From: an uncultured Lentisphaeria bacterium
GTDB taxonomy: Bacteria; Verrucomicrobiota; Lentisphaeria; Victivallales; Victivallaceae
Assembly: GCA_903863035.1 (NCBI GenBank)
Contig: CAIPAT010000386.1
Location: 1 to 39,508 of the forward strand
Direction: 5' to 3'
DNA length: 39,508 nucleotides
In this document: piece by piece, positions 24,222 through 32,134 of the stretch
How positions within the stretch are numbered: position 1 is the first letter of the stretch
Layout: every line of letters starts with the position of its first letter
Made by a program: the position numbers and the translations under genes
Notes under the pieces: model-generated
Database searches by the model: none
Told to the model about the DNA's origin: nothing
Seen by the model: the letters and a program-made list of their open reading frames with translations, nothing else

Positions 24222-24947
24222 ATGGTATTAAGACAGGCATTCATTATCGGGGGAAGCCGTGGTATTGGCCGCGCTACGGCGGTCAAACTTGCCAGGCTGG
24301 GCTTCAATATCGTTTTTTCCTGCCGGAGCATAAGCAGGGAAGCGGAAGAAACAAGGAACGCAGTGGTCGCTGCCGGAGCGAAGTGCGAGATTGTCACATT
24401 CGACTTGGCCGACCGCGACGCAACGGTTAAGGCAGTGGAAGCCGTGATTGAAAAATCCCTGCCGGACGCAGTCATTTACAACGCCGGAATTGCAAGAGAC
24501 AACCTGCTGGCATTTATGACGCATGATGAGTGGGACGACGTTATTCGCGTAAATCTTGACGGGTTCTATAACGCAGTGCAGCCTTTTATTGTTCCGATGC
24601 TGTCCAGAAAAAGCGGACGCATCATAATTGTTACCTCGGCATCCGGGCAGGCGGGACAGGCAGGACAAGTCAACTACTCTGCCTCCAAAGCCGGCCTGAT
24701 CGGGGCGATGAAGGCCCTTGCCCGGGAAATCGGCAAAAGAAACATTCTGGTCAACGCGGTAGCGCCAGGGGTGATTGAGACCGATATGACTTCGGAACTC
24801 CCAAAGGATAAAATTATGCCGATGATACCGCTGAATCGTTTCGGCAGCCCGGAAGAGGTAGCTTCTGTTATCGGATTCCTCGCTGCCGAAGAGGATATGT
24901 ATATTCATGGACAGGTTATAGCCGTTAACGGCGGACTGGTCATTTGA
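24222..24947 (+). CDS. 3-oxoacyl-ACP reductase, FabG-like SDR
   Basis: This 241-residue short-chain dehydrogenase has the NADP-binding motif GGSRGIG (residues 10-16), YNAGIARD, catalytic Asn111, a Ser in TSASG, Tyr152 and Lys156 in NYSASK, and a C-terminal VNGGLVI. It would reduce 3-oxoacyl-ACP to the 3-hydroxy form for the cluster dehydratases and is the only ketoreductase in the locus. ATG 24222 is preferred because GGAG lies eight bases upstream; an in-frame TTG at 24216 is too close to it. It is transcribed divergently from the main operon and is followed after 3 bp by the desaturase-like gene. Confidence 0.93.
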   Translation: MVLRQAFIIGGSRGIGRATAVKLARLGFNIVFSCRSISREAEETRNAVVAAGAKCEIVTFDLADRDATVKAVEAVIEKSLPDAVIYNAGIARDNLLAFMTHDEWDDVIRVNLDGFYNAVQPFIVPMLSRKSGRIIIVTSASGQAGQAGQVNYSASKAGLIGAMKALAREIGKRNILVNAVAPGVIETDMTSELPKDKIMPMIPLNRFGSPEEVASVIGFLAAEEDMYIHGQVIAVNGGLVI

Positions 24948-24950
24948 TCA

Positions 24951-26435
24951 ATGGATACGCTAAACATGAAATACGACGATCTGGTTGCAGGCAGCGGCAT
25001 CAGCGGTATGGCAATGGCCTTGCTGCTGGCGAAGGCCGGGCGGAAGGTTTTACTTATTGAAAAGCAGTCTGCTATCGGCGGATGCATGCGCAGATTTAAA
25101 CGAAAAGGCATTCCTTTTGATACCGGGTTTCACTTCACCGGAGGCTTTGGCGGTCTGCTTTCGGATATGCTTCGCGTACTCGGAATGGAAAAAGATATAT
25201 GTCCTGAATTTCTTAATGATCCAAAGACAAACCGCATCTTCCTTGAAAATTCCAACTCCATGTATGAATTTCCCTCCGGCTCTGACGCCTTCGGGAAAAC
25301 GCTTAAAAAATACTTCCCCGATGAATGCGAAGCCATAAACAAATATTTGCACATTGAGGATGATATAGAGCGACGCACTCCATTCATGGATCTGAATAAG
25401 CTAAGCTCGGAGGATCTCTTTGTTCTAATGCAGCAGATTGACGAGGATTCTATCTCGCTGCAGGAATATCTTGACTCGATTACCTCCAATACAAAATTGC
25501 AGGCGGTCATCGGCAACGCGGCACTCTGTTACGGCAGTCCGCCGGCAGTGATACCGCTGTCCATGCATTGCCGGGCGGCTGTCGGCATGCATAAATCTTT
25601 GGCCAGGGTGACTGGCGGCGGCGATGCTTTCATCAACTCATTCAAGCGCCGGGCAATGGAATTAAATATCGATATTATGACCAATACTGAAATTTCTGAT
25701 ATTGTCCAGCGCGACGGCAAGACAATTAGCGCAGTGAGGTTGTCAAACGGGAAAACTTGTTCTTTTGAAAACTGTATTCTGGCAATCCATCCGCGCGAAA
25801 TAATTTCAATCCTGCCTGAAGATGCAGTACCGGAATCAACCCGTCAGACAATAGAGAAATACGAAGAAAGCTTTTCATTCTTTTCGTTGTTTGCAACCAT
25901 TCAGACAGCTTGTCAGGTTCCATGCGCGTTGACTTCGTATCTTGCCAATGACAATCTTAACGAGATTATCAGTCCCGGCTCCGACGCCTGCGCAATGGCT
26001 ATTCTTACCGGAGTTGAAGTTGTCGGCAATGATAAGGTCAACGTTCTTTGCGCCTTCGAAAATGAGTTTCCCGGAAAAGCCCGCCGCTGGCAAAATGTCG
26101 TTTGCCGGGAAAACGACGATTCGTATCAGCAATACAAAAAATGTCATGCCGAGGCGATGATTAAAAAGATTGAAAAGGTTTATCCGGAATATGCCGGAAA
26201 AATAAATATCCTTAGCACTTCGTCCACTTTGACCTTCGAGGAATATCTCCCGCCGTTCGGGTCAGCATACGGCATCATGCATAAAGTCGGCGAACAAAGC
26301 CTGTTCGGCCGGCTTCCGGTCAGAAACTTTTATGCTATTGGACAAAGCGCACTAATCCCGGGAATTCTTGGCGCAATGCTCTCTTCGTTCATTGTCGGAC
26401 GTTACTTGCTGGGGCGAAATTTTATTTCATTGTAA
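24951..26435 (+). CDS. CrtI/phytoene-desaturase-like FAD oxidoreductase
   Basis: This 494-residue flavoprotein has an N-terminal dinucleotide-binding motif VAGSGISGMAMALLLAKAG with IEK at the end of strand 2, then GGCMRRF and FDTGFHFTGG, the arrangement of carotenoid desaturases and isomerases. The C-terminal FAD motif is FYAIGQSALIPGILGAMLSSFIVG. It should desaturate, isomerise or saturate a long hydrophobic chain. No isoprenoid or carotenoid genes are nearby, so the substrate is more likely the cluster's acyl chain. CrtI-like flavoproteins are also found with the radical SAM genes in anammox ladderane candidate loci. It forms an operon with the FabG-like gene. A second Met at 24966 is a possible start. 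Confidence 0.87.
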   Translation: MDTLNMKYDDLVAGSGISGMAMALLLAKAGRKVLLIEKQSAIGGCMRRFKRKGIPFDTGFHFTGGFGGLLSDMLRVLGMEKDICPEFLNDPKTNRIFLENSNSMYEFPSGSDAFGKTLKKYFPDECEAINKYLHIEDDIERRTPFMDLNKLSSEDLFVLMQQIDEDSISLQEYLDSITSNTKLQAVIGNAALCYGSPPAVIPLSMHCRAAVGMHKSLARVTGGGDAFINSFKRRAMELNIDIMTNTEISDIVQRDGKTISAVRLSNGKTCSFENCILAIHPREIISILPEDAVPESTRQTIEKYEESFSFFSLFATIQTACQVPCALTSYLANDNLNEIISPGSDACAMAILTGVEVVGNDKVNVLCAFENEFPGKARRWQNVVCRENDDSYQQYKKCHAEAMIKKIEKVYPEYAGKINILSTSSTLTFEEYLPPFGSAYGIMHKVGEQSLFGRLPVRNFYAIGQSALIPGILGAMLSSFIVGRYLLGRNFISL

Positions 26436-26500
26436 ACCGCGTCAACAGGCATTTGAGTTCTCTGCCGGGCACACCCAAAAAGACTGCTGCAAGACGCTAG

Positions 26501-26516
26501 TCCCGCAATTGCGGGA
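26501..26516. terminator. GC-rich palindrome between convergent genes, possible terminator
   Basis: TCCCGCAATTGCGGGA is a perfect 16-bp palindrome (6-bp GC-rich stem, AATT loop) 65 bp after the desaturase stop, in the gap before the convergent repeat-protein gene. The downstream sequence is only partly T-rich (GATCTTTCG), so termination is plausible but not certain. It could instead be a protein-binding site. The remaining gap to 26630 shows nothing else. Confidence 0.35.
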
Positions 26517-26630
26517 TTGCGATCTTTCGAGTTTAGCAGGCCCTGGCATCGGCAGCCTCTCAGAATACGAACCAATTCTCAAAATCTTCGCAATCTATGT
26601 TAAATTTTCAGCCGTGCAGGGTATAACTGC

Positions 26631-27323
26631 CTACTTTAAAGAAATATTAAAGATTGGCAGAAACGGTATCCAGCCATCTTTAATGTAGTTAATGAGGCCG
26701 AATTGAATTCCACGCTTATTTCCAATGTTGACCACGCCAAGCTGAACTCCATCTCCGCCGTCAGCCATGTTTACTGCACTGGCCTGGAATCCGTTCAACT
26801 TTTTGGAAAAATTTACAATGCTGAACTGTGCGCCGTTGATATCCTTGCTGATGGTAGTGATTGCTGCCATCTGAAGCCCGTTGACATCTCCCGCAATATT
26901 AATTGCGCCTGGCTGAAACCCGTTGGTAGTTTCGGACATATTGACACCAGCGCAGGCTTGAAGTCCGTTTAACTTTTCTTTGCTCTGGCAGAATCCCAGA
27001 GATGCCTGAACTCCATCCATTCTCCGGTTCTCACATACAATAAAGCTGGATTGCAGTCCTTCAACATAGTCTGTGCCTGCCCAGAAAATCGCAAGTTCAT
27101 TACCTTTCACACGGCCAATACCTGAGCTGGTTGGACATCCGAGTTTTAGAAAGTAAACATTGGAGGTTCGGGTGTAAGACGGTACATCAAACCAGAAACC
27201 CAATTGAAAAAAAGTCCATTCGTTCAGCGGATCTTTTCCTTCTTTTGCCACAGCATCAGCGCCTTGAAGCGGCATGCCCAGCGCACTGGCTAATATGATC
27301 GCCGAGATTAATAATTTCTTCAT
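26631..27323 (-). CDS. Secreted repeat protein, LA_2272-type (paralogue 2)
   Basis: This 230-residue protein has a signal peptide (KKLLISAIILASALGMPLQGADA), then FFQLGFWFDVPSYTRTSNVYFLKLGCP, and about nine G-x-Q-x-(S/G)-x-x-N type repeats such as GAQFSIVNF, GFQASAVNM and GVQLGVVNI. It ends in FGLINYIKDGWIPFLPIFNISLK. It is clearly paralogous to 27357-27881 and 1146-1838, sharing the FWF block, the repeat type and the NYI...P..PI.N tail. AAGGAG lies before the ATG. It is 33 bp downstream of paralogue 3, so both are probably one transcript. Confidence 0.75.
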   Translation of the reverse strand: MKKLLISAIILASALGMPLQGADAVAKEGKDPLNEWTFFQLGFWFDVPSYTRTSNVYFLKLGCPTSSGIGRVKGNELAIFWAGTDYVEGLQSSFIVCENRRMDGVQASLGFCQSKEKLNGLQACAGVNMSETTNGFQPGAINIAGDVNGLQMAAITTISKDINGAQFSIVNFSKKLNGFQASAVNMADGGDGVQLGVVNIGNKRGIQFGLINYIKDGWIPFLPIFNISLK

Positions 27324-27356
27324 GATTTTTTTGACTCCTTATATACTATGTGATTG

Positions 27357-27881
27357 TTAAAATTTAAAATTAATTATTGGAAGCACTGGTATTGTATTGC
27401 CTTCTATATAATTGACAATGCCGATCTGGAAAGATTCATTCCGGGCAATGTTGACAACGCCAAGCTGAAGCCCTCTAACGACTTTCCCAATGTTCACGAT
27501 ACTGAACTGCAAACCGTCAAGCTTTTTGCTGACCGCAACCAGCACGCAAGCTTGCACGCCGTCAATGTTATCTGTTGCTCCGCAGAAAAGCGCGGTTTCA
27601 ACCCCGCTGACTTTCAGCGGACCATCGCAGAACGGAGCGCCGATTTTGATTCCGCAAACATTGTTTCTCTGTGTTGAAGGCGGAAAGCCAAACCAGAAGC
27701 CAAACTGAACAGAATCCCACTTTTCCGGAATAACAGTTTTCGTTGCTTCGGTCACAGCTTGAGTTTTTACAGCCTCGTTCTTGACTGTTGCCGCCGCTGC
27801 CGACTTCGCCGCATGTTGTTCTTGTGCCGACAGGATAAAACAAAAACCTGTCATAACGCACATTAATAACAGTTTTTTCAT
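27357..27881 (-). CDS. Secreted repeat protein, LA_2272-type (paralogue 3)
   Basis: This is a 174-residue shorter paralogue. It has a signal peptide (KKLLLMCVMTGFCFILSAQ), an Ala/Lys/Thr-rich linker similar in style to paralogue 1, then SVQFGFWFGFPPSTQRNNVCGIKIGAPF. About five repeats follow (GVQACVLVAV, GLQFSIVNIG, GLQLGVVNIA), then FQIGIVNYIEGNTIPVLPIINFKF. Fewer repeats than its neighbours suggests expansion or contraction by repeat-unit recombination. Its ATG is preceded by AAGGA-like sequence. Function unknown. Confidence 0.72.
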   Translation of the reverse strand: MKKLLLMCVMTGFCFILSAQEQHAAKSAAAATVKNEAVKTQAVTEATKTVIPEKWDSVQFGFWFGFPPSTQRNNVCGIKIGAPFCDGPLKVSGVETALFCGATDNIDGVQACVLVAVSKKLDGLQFSIVNIGKVVRGLQLGVVNIARNESFQIGIVNYIEGNTIPVLPIINFKF

Positions 27882-27996
27882 TTGCTACTCCTAAGGATAT
27901 TTTGTGTTATAAGGTAATATTAATTTGCGCTCTTATAACAAAAAACCAAGCAAATATATTAAAAAAATCAAACAATTATAAAAATCTCCCGCCATC

Positions 27997-28128
27997 GACA
28001 GCACCGCCCAAAGTCCGGTAAGTGTCAAAAGGCTGGACTATTTCTCCAAAATATCAATGCCTTTGAGGCGGACAATAATTATCTTTATGCATCAATAATT
28101 AGAATTCCAGACTTTGGGCGGTGCTGTC
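27997..28128. repeat. 132-bp element bounded by perfect 19-bp inverted repeats
   Basis: GACAGCACCGCCCAAAGTC at 27997-28015 is repeated as its exact reverse complement at 28110-28128, around a 94-bp AT-rich centre without a gene. The size and perfect ends suggest a MITE-like element or a long RNA hairpin. No convincing target-site duplication is visible (CATC occurs near both ends but not adjacent). It occupies most of the 387-bp gap 27882-28268, whose remainder is AT-rich and shows no gene. Confidence 0.7.
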
Positions 28129-28268
28129 ACCATCCACGCTATCTATGCCGCAAGCGATTCGGCAATAACCCATAATATTCACTATCGTATAGAGGCCTTC
28201 GATACCCCGAATCGATGTTAAATTTTCAGCCGCACAAAGTATCATCATGCTGAAAGCGGCGGTATTTA

Positions 28269-29300
28269 TTAACAGTTCCGACATTGTTCGATGACCCGCA
28301 TTACTTCGCGAGTTTCGGCTATCGGAACGAATGGCGGACAATCCTCTGCATAATATTCGTAACATTTTGCATAGAAATCCAGCGCTGAGAAATCGGACTG
28401 CCGGAGTATTTGCGTCTTCCACGGAATAACCTCGCAAGTTCCGTAAACACGGCCGGCCGCCGCCATGCCGTTTTGCGGTTTTATTTCAGGCAGTTCTTCG
28501 GGAATGAAGTATTTAAGTTGCCACGACATTTCTTCTTGATTGAAAACCGCAGTTCCGCAATTTCCGCCAATAAACCATGGTTGAAGCGGTTGTACAGTGG
28601 CCATATTGATATCAAGGTCAAAGATGGCGTTGTTTTCTGCGGTGAAAACAGCCTTTACCATATCTTCGGCGTCGCCTGAAGTTACGAGCGAGCGCAATTC
28701 ACAAAATATTTTGCTGAAATTTGCGCGATTGAGGTATAAAAACTGGTCGATATAATGAGCGCCGTAATTGCTCAGCATGCCGCCGCCGTTTTTCCTGAAT
28801 GCCTGCCAGTCGGCCCGGCGATCGAAATTCGATATCGCATGCTTGATCATGTATATCTTTCCCAGAAGACCGCTTTCCAGTATCCATTTGATAACTGCGG
28901 CTTCAGAGGTTGCCCGGTGCGGCTGATAAACCATCAGCTTGCGCCCGGATTTATTCATTGCCGCGATAATCTCATCCGTGTCCGGAAGCGAAAGCGCCAG
29001 CGGCTTGTCACAGAAAACATCACATTTATGTTCGAACGCTTCCAGTATCTGAAATTTATGAAAGGAGGTCGGAGAGGCGACCACAACCAGGTCAGGTTTA
29101 TGTGCGGCATACATTTCTTCTGTTGCAGCATAACCGTCAGCAACCTTGAATTCCATTGCGGCTTCAAGCCGCCTGTCCGGCAGCGGATCAACCACTGCTG
29201 CCAGTTCAAATCCATTATGCTTAATTATCTCCGGAATGTGATAAAGCCATGCGATCCGGCCTAAACCCAGTACTGCTGTCTTCAATATTTGCTTGCTCAT
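28269..29300 (-). CDS. Gfo/Idh/MocA-family NAD(P)-dependent oxidoreductase
   Basis: This 343-residue protein has an N-terminal Rossmann motif VLGLGRIAWLYHIP and an acidic end of strand 2 in VVDPLPDRR. The family signatures VVVASPTSFHK and CDVFCDKPLALSLPD include the EKP/DKP-type catalytic Lys. The C-terminal half contains SNYGAHYIDQFLYL, giving the His/Asp region typical of sugar or inositol dehydrogenases. The cytoplasmic sugar substrate is unknown. It stands alone on the minus strand, downstream in orientation of the AraC gene, and marks the beginning of the carbohydrate region. Confidence 0.9.
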   Translation of the reverse strand: MSKQILKTAVLGLGRIAWLYHIPEIIKHNGFELAAVVDPLPDRRLEAAMEFKVADGYAATEEMYAAHKPDLVVVASPTSFHKFQILEAFEHKCDVFCDKPLALSLPDTDEIIAAMNKSGRKLMVYQPHRATSEAAVIKWILESGLLGKIYMIKHAISNFDRRADWQAFRKNGGGMLSNYGAHYIDQFLYLNRANFSKIFCELRSLVTSGDAEDMVKAVFTAENNAIFDLDINMATVQPLQPWFIGGNCGTAVFNQEEMSWQLKYFIPEELPEIKPQNGMAAAGRVYGTCEVIPWKTQILRQSDFSALDFYAKCYEYYAEDCPPFVPIAETREVMRVIEQCRNC

Positions 29301-29386
29301 TTAATTTCCTGTTTATAAAACCAACTATAAAGTTGTTATCTTTGATAATAATATCTCTGAAATGCCAAAAGTCAATAACGTAATTT

Positions 29387-29508
29387 TCATAATGGCTGAA
29401 CTGCGTTGGTATTCATTGCCGCCCAGTTCTTGCCCTGCCGCGGCCAGGAGACCGGATAAGAAAATATGACAAAGAGCAGCAATGCAGTAATGACGAAAAC
29501 AGTTTCAT
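29387..29508 (-). pseudogene. Remnant of a secreted-protein start (signal peptide-like)
   Basis: Just after the AraC gene and on the same strand, a frame reads a hydrophobic segment (VFVITALLLFVIFSYPVSW), then PRQGKNWAAM, and soon stops at 29387. An ATGAAA (29508) lies in another frame immediately before it. This looks like the start of an exported protein broken by a small frameshift and then truncated. The rest of 29301-29518 is AT-rich upstream sequence of the dehydrogenase. Confidence 0.25.
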
Positions 29509-29518
29509 GGTTTTATGC

Positions 29519-30358
29519 TCACGGTTCCCGGCGGTAGTGGAAATGAATGCGATATGCCGCCGGAGTATTGCCGGTGTGCCGGCGGAAAACCATGCCGAAA
29601 TAACTTTGATTCTGGAATCCGCAGCGAAAAGCGACATCGCCGATCTTCATTTCCGTGCCGGTCAACAACAGCTTGGCTTCCTCCATGCGCCGCCGCAACA
29701 GATATTTGCTGAATCCGATCTTAAATTTTTCTTTGAACAGATGAATAAAGCGCGACGGGCTCAAATGACAGGCTGCTGCCGCTGCTGATGCCGTTAGCGG
29801 TCGGCGAAAATGGCGGTCTATATACTCTAACGCCGGATGCAGCCGCTGACATGATTCCTCTGCAAGTGATTGACGGATGGCCAGCGTCTGGCGGTGTTGT
29901 CCGGCGGCAAATTCCAGCAGCCGCAAAATCCGACCCGCCGCCGCCACCTGCCCCGGGCGAAATTCCGGCAATCCGGCAAATTCCTTTATACATGCAGGAT
30001 AAGCACAAATAGCATTCCGCCGCCGGAACGGTCCCAGAAAAAATGCTCCGCCATAAACACCGTCAAAGAAAATCGGCGTAATCAATTCATCAGCCCCGGC
30101 ATGACAGCGATGAATGAACGGCATCCGCCGGGATGTCGCAAGAGCTTCAATCGTCACCGTGTCATTTACTGAACAACGCCGGATTCGCTCCGCCGCCGCC
30201 TTAACCCGGGCGCAAAACGGATTGCAATGCAGGCACTGTTTCCGCGGCAATGACGGTTCCGCGCTACCGTTGCCGTCTTTCCAGATCACCGGCAGGCCGG
30301 TGAGAGTCGTAACAGCCGTCATCAGTTCGCTGACAGCGAGGATATACTTATCATTCAT
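29519..30358 (-). CDS. AraC-family regulator with a PocR-like Cys-rich sensor domain
   Basis: This 279-residue transcription factor has an N-terminal half with the PocR-type pattern: QCLHCNPFCARV, RCSVND, FIHRCHAGADELITPIFFDGVYGGAFFLGPF. This is thought to bind small ligands or a metal. Residues ~180-279 form the two-helix-turn-helix AraC DNA-binding domain (LTASAAAAACHLSPSRFIHLFKEKFKIGFSKYL; IGDVAFRCGFQNQSYFGMVFRRHTGNTPAAYR). It is divergent from the FAD oxidoreductase gene with a 133-bp gap containing two CACTATA sites, so it probably activates that gene and possibly itself. Confidence 0.9.
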   Translation of the reverse strand: MNDKYILAVSELMTAVTTLTGLPVIWKDGNGSAEPSLPRKQCLHCNPFCARVKAAAERIRRCSVNDTVTIEALATSRRMPFIHRCHAGADELITPIFFDGVYGGAFFLGPFRRRNAICAYPACIKEFAGLPEFRPGQVAAAGRILRLLEFAAGQHRQTLAIRQSLAEESCQRLHPALEYIDRHFRRPLTASAAAAACHLSPSRFIHLFKEKFKIGFSKYLLRRRMEEAKLLLTGTEMKIGDVAFRCGFQNQSYFGMVFRRHTGNTPAAYRIHFHYRREP

Positions 30359-30363
30359 TCTAT

Positions 30364-30445
30364 CACTATAGTGTCATTTTAGCATTATATTTATAAAAAA
30401 ATAGCATGCATGCCACTATACGTCCAGCCGGAAATACATTATAAT
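30364..30445 (+). promoter_or_regulatory. Putative AraC-type operator and promoter for the FAD oxidoreductase
   Basis: CACTATA occurs at 30364-30370 (within the palindrome CACTATAGTG, 30364-30373) and again at 30414-30420 in the same orientation, 50 bp apart, about five helical turns. A TATAAT -10 box is at 30440-30445. The -35 position (about 30417-30422) has no consensus and overlaps the second CACTATA, as expected for an activator-dependent promoter. The assignment to the adjacent AraC protein is inferred. Confidence 0.35.
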
Positions 30446-30491
30446 ATAAAAATGAGAAACATGAATCTCAAAATACTAAGGAGTTCACATT

Positions 30492-31829
30492 ATGACTGAA
30501 GTAATGATACCATCGCGGAAAGTTCCCGTTATCGGCCAAACCGGTATCTGCGTGATTGGCGGCAGCTGCACAGGAGTGTTTGCGGCAGTACGGGCGGCGC
30601 GCCTGGGCGCTGAAGTGATGATCGTGGAAAAGCAAAACCGTTTTGGCGGAGTAGCTGTTTCCGGAATGGTAAGCATCTGGCACAGTCTTAAAAATACCAC
30701 ATTCAAAAACAGGATCATTGCCGGGCTGACTCAGGAAATAATCGAGCGGCTGCAACGCAGGCAGGCCGTTAATTCGCATGATAATTCTTATTCAGATTAT
30801 ATTTTGAATACTGAAGAGCTGGCAATCGAACTGGACAGGCTGATCATTGAAGCCGGAGTAAAACCGTTATTGCATACCGTCTTCACCGCGCCATATTACG
30901 AGGATGGAAGACTGGCCGGAGTTGTAGTCGAAAACAAATCCGGATGCGGCGTGATTCTGGCGGATTACCTGATAGACGCCTCCGGCGATGCCGACCTCTG
31001 CAGCAGAGCAGGCTGTTCGATACGTCAACCGGAAGCACCGCAGCCGTCAACCACCTGCGCCCGTTTCAGCGGCTGGAAATTTCCGGAAGGATTTGACCTG
31101 GGTTCCGCCCTGCGGAAATATGGCGCGGAATATAATCTTCCGCAAGGCTTTATCTGGGGAGAGAATGTTCCCGGCAGCGATATTCATATGCTCGCAGGGA
31201 CCCGCATTTTCAATTGCGATTGCGCCGATGCCGCCGGACTTACCGCTGCCGAAATCGAAGGGCGCCGCCAGGTCCGGGCCATTACGGATATTCTCCGCGA
31301 CAAATATGATATCTCCGGGCTTGCGCTGCAAGCGCTGCCGTCTATGACCGGCATCCGCGAAACCCGCCATATTCGCGCGCTTTACACTCTGACCGGACCT
31401 GACTTGCTTAATGGCGTCCGTTTTGACGATGCCATTGCCAACGGAACCTACCGCGTTGATATTCATCAGCCCGGCCGCCCCGGCATCATTTTCCGCTATC
31501 TTAACGGCCGGGAAGTTTATGCCTGTCCCGGTCAGAAGGAAGAGGAAAGCCGCTGGCGCGAACCTGTGGACAAAGATCCGGCGTTCTATCAAATTCCGCT
31601 CCGCTGCCTGATTCCGGAACGAGCGGGAAATATTATTGCGGCGGGACGCATGCTCGATGCCGATCAGGAGGCTTTTGGCGGGGCGCGGGTAATGGTCAAC
31701 ATGAACCAGACCGGCGAAGCTGCCGGAGTTGCGGCCGCACTTGCTCTGGAAACAGGAAAAACTATTCCGGAAATTCCTGCGGAAAAAATCCGGCAGACAC
31801 TCCGCAAGGGCGGTTCCTGTATTATCTAA
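30492..31829 (+). CDS. FAD-dependent oxidoreductase (FAD_oxidored family)
   Basis: This 445-residue flavoprotein has the dinucleotide-binding motif CVIGGSCTGVFAAVRAARLGAEVMIVEK near the N-terminus, then FGGVAVSGMVSIWHSL, ADYLIDASGDADLCSRAG in the middle, and a C-terminal NIIAAGRMLDADQEAFGGARVMVNMNQTGEAAGVAAALAL. This is the standard layout of the FAD_oxidored group often encoded near glycan-degradation genes in Lentisphaerota and Planctomycetota; the substrate is not known. AAGGAG is eight bases upstream of ATG. It is divergent from the AraC regulator. A following CCCCGGG hairpin lacks a T-run. Confidence 0.88.
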   Translation: MTEVMIPSRKVPVIGQTGICVIGGSCTGVFAAVRAARLGAEVMIVEKQNRFGGVAVSGMVSIWHSLKNTTFKNRIIAGLTQEIIERLQRRQAVNSHDNSYSDYILNTEELAIELDRLIIEAGVKPLLHTVFTAPYYEDGRLAGVVVENKSGCGVILADYLIDASGDADLCSRAGCSIRQPEAPQPSTTCARFSGWKFPEGFDLGSALRKYGAEYNLPQGFIWGENVPGSDIHMLAGTRIFNCDCADAAGLTAAEIEGRRQVRAITDILRDKYDISGLALQALPSMTGIRETRHIRALYTLTGPDLLNGVRFDDAIANGTYRVDIHQPGRPGIIFRYLNGREVYACPGQKEEESRWREPVDKDPAFYQIPLRCLIPERAGNIIAAGRMLDADQEAFGGARVMVNMNQTGEAAGVAAALALETGKTIPEIPAEKIRQTLRKGGSCII

Positions 31830-31912
31830 AATAATAGTTTCCCCCGGGAAATTCTGTTAAAAAAAAATCCAAGCGATTGCATTAATGCATTTCAGCATAA
31901 GGAATCGAAAAA

Positions 31913-32134
31913 ATGCGCAGAGAAAGTTTTAAGATATATCAGGAACGGATCAAATGTTTTTTGAGTGATGTAACCCGGGATCTTTTTGACGGCTCAATCC
32001 CGCTGGAAGCTGAATATTTCAGTTCTCATGACCATGTTCCGTTTGCGGAACGCCTAAAATATCCGTTAAAAAAAATCTCCGAAGGCGGAGTATGGGGTGA
32101 AAAAACCAGGCATAAGCGAAACTCTGCGGATTGA
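31913..32134 (+). pseudogene. Truncated GH38 alpha-mannosidase (N-terminal fragment)
   Basis: This 73-codon frame has a good AAGGA site. The sequence IKCFLSDVTRDLFDGSIPLEAEYFSSHDHVPFAERLKYPLKKISEGGVWGE resembles the N-terminal region of GH38 alpha-mannosidases, where WGE is normally followed by a WFR/WFH strand. Homology ends abruptly at WGE, and an unrelated basic tail stops at 32134. Family members are 800-1000 residues, so this is a 5' remnant, probably left by a deletion joining it to the fragment at 32097-32225. A 12-bp palindrome (TGCATTAATGCA, 31878-31889) upstream may be its old operator. Confidence 0.5.

Noticed and set aside
28099-28437. Minus-strand frame of 112 residues overlapping the Gfo/Idh gene
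   Set aside because: Mostly out-of-frame shadow of the dehydrogenase gene and runs into the inverted-repeat element; no family features.
31845-31860. TTTCCCCCGGGAAA hairpin after the FAD oxidoreductase as a terminator
   Set aside because: The stem is short and the downstream bases are A-rich, not T-rich, in the needed direction.
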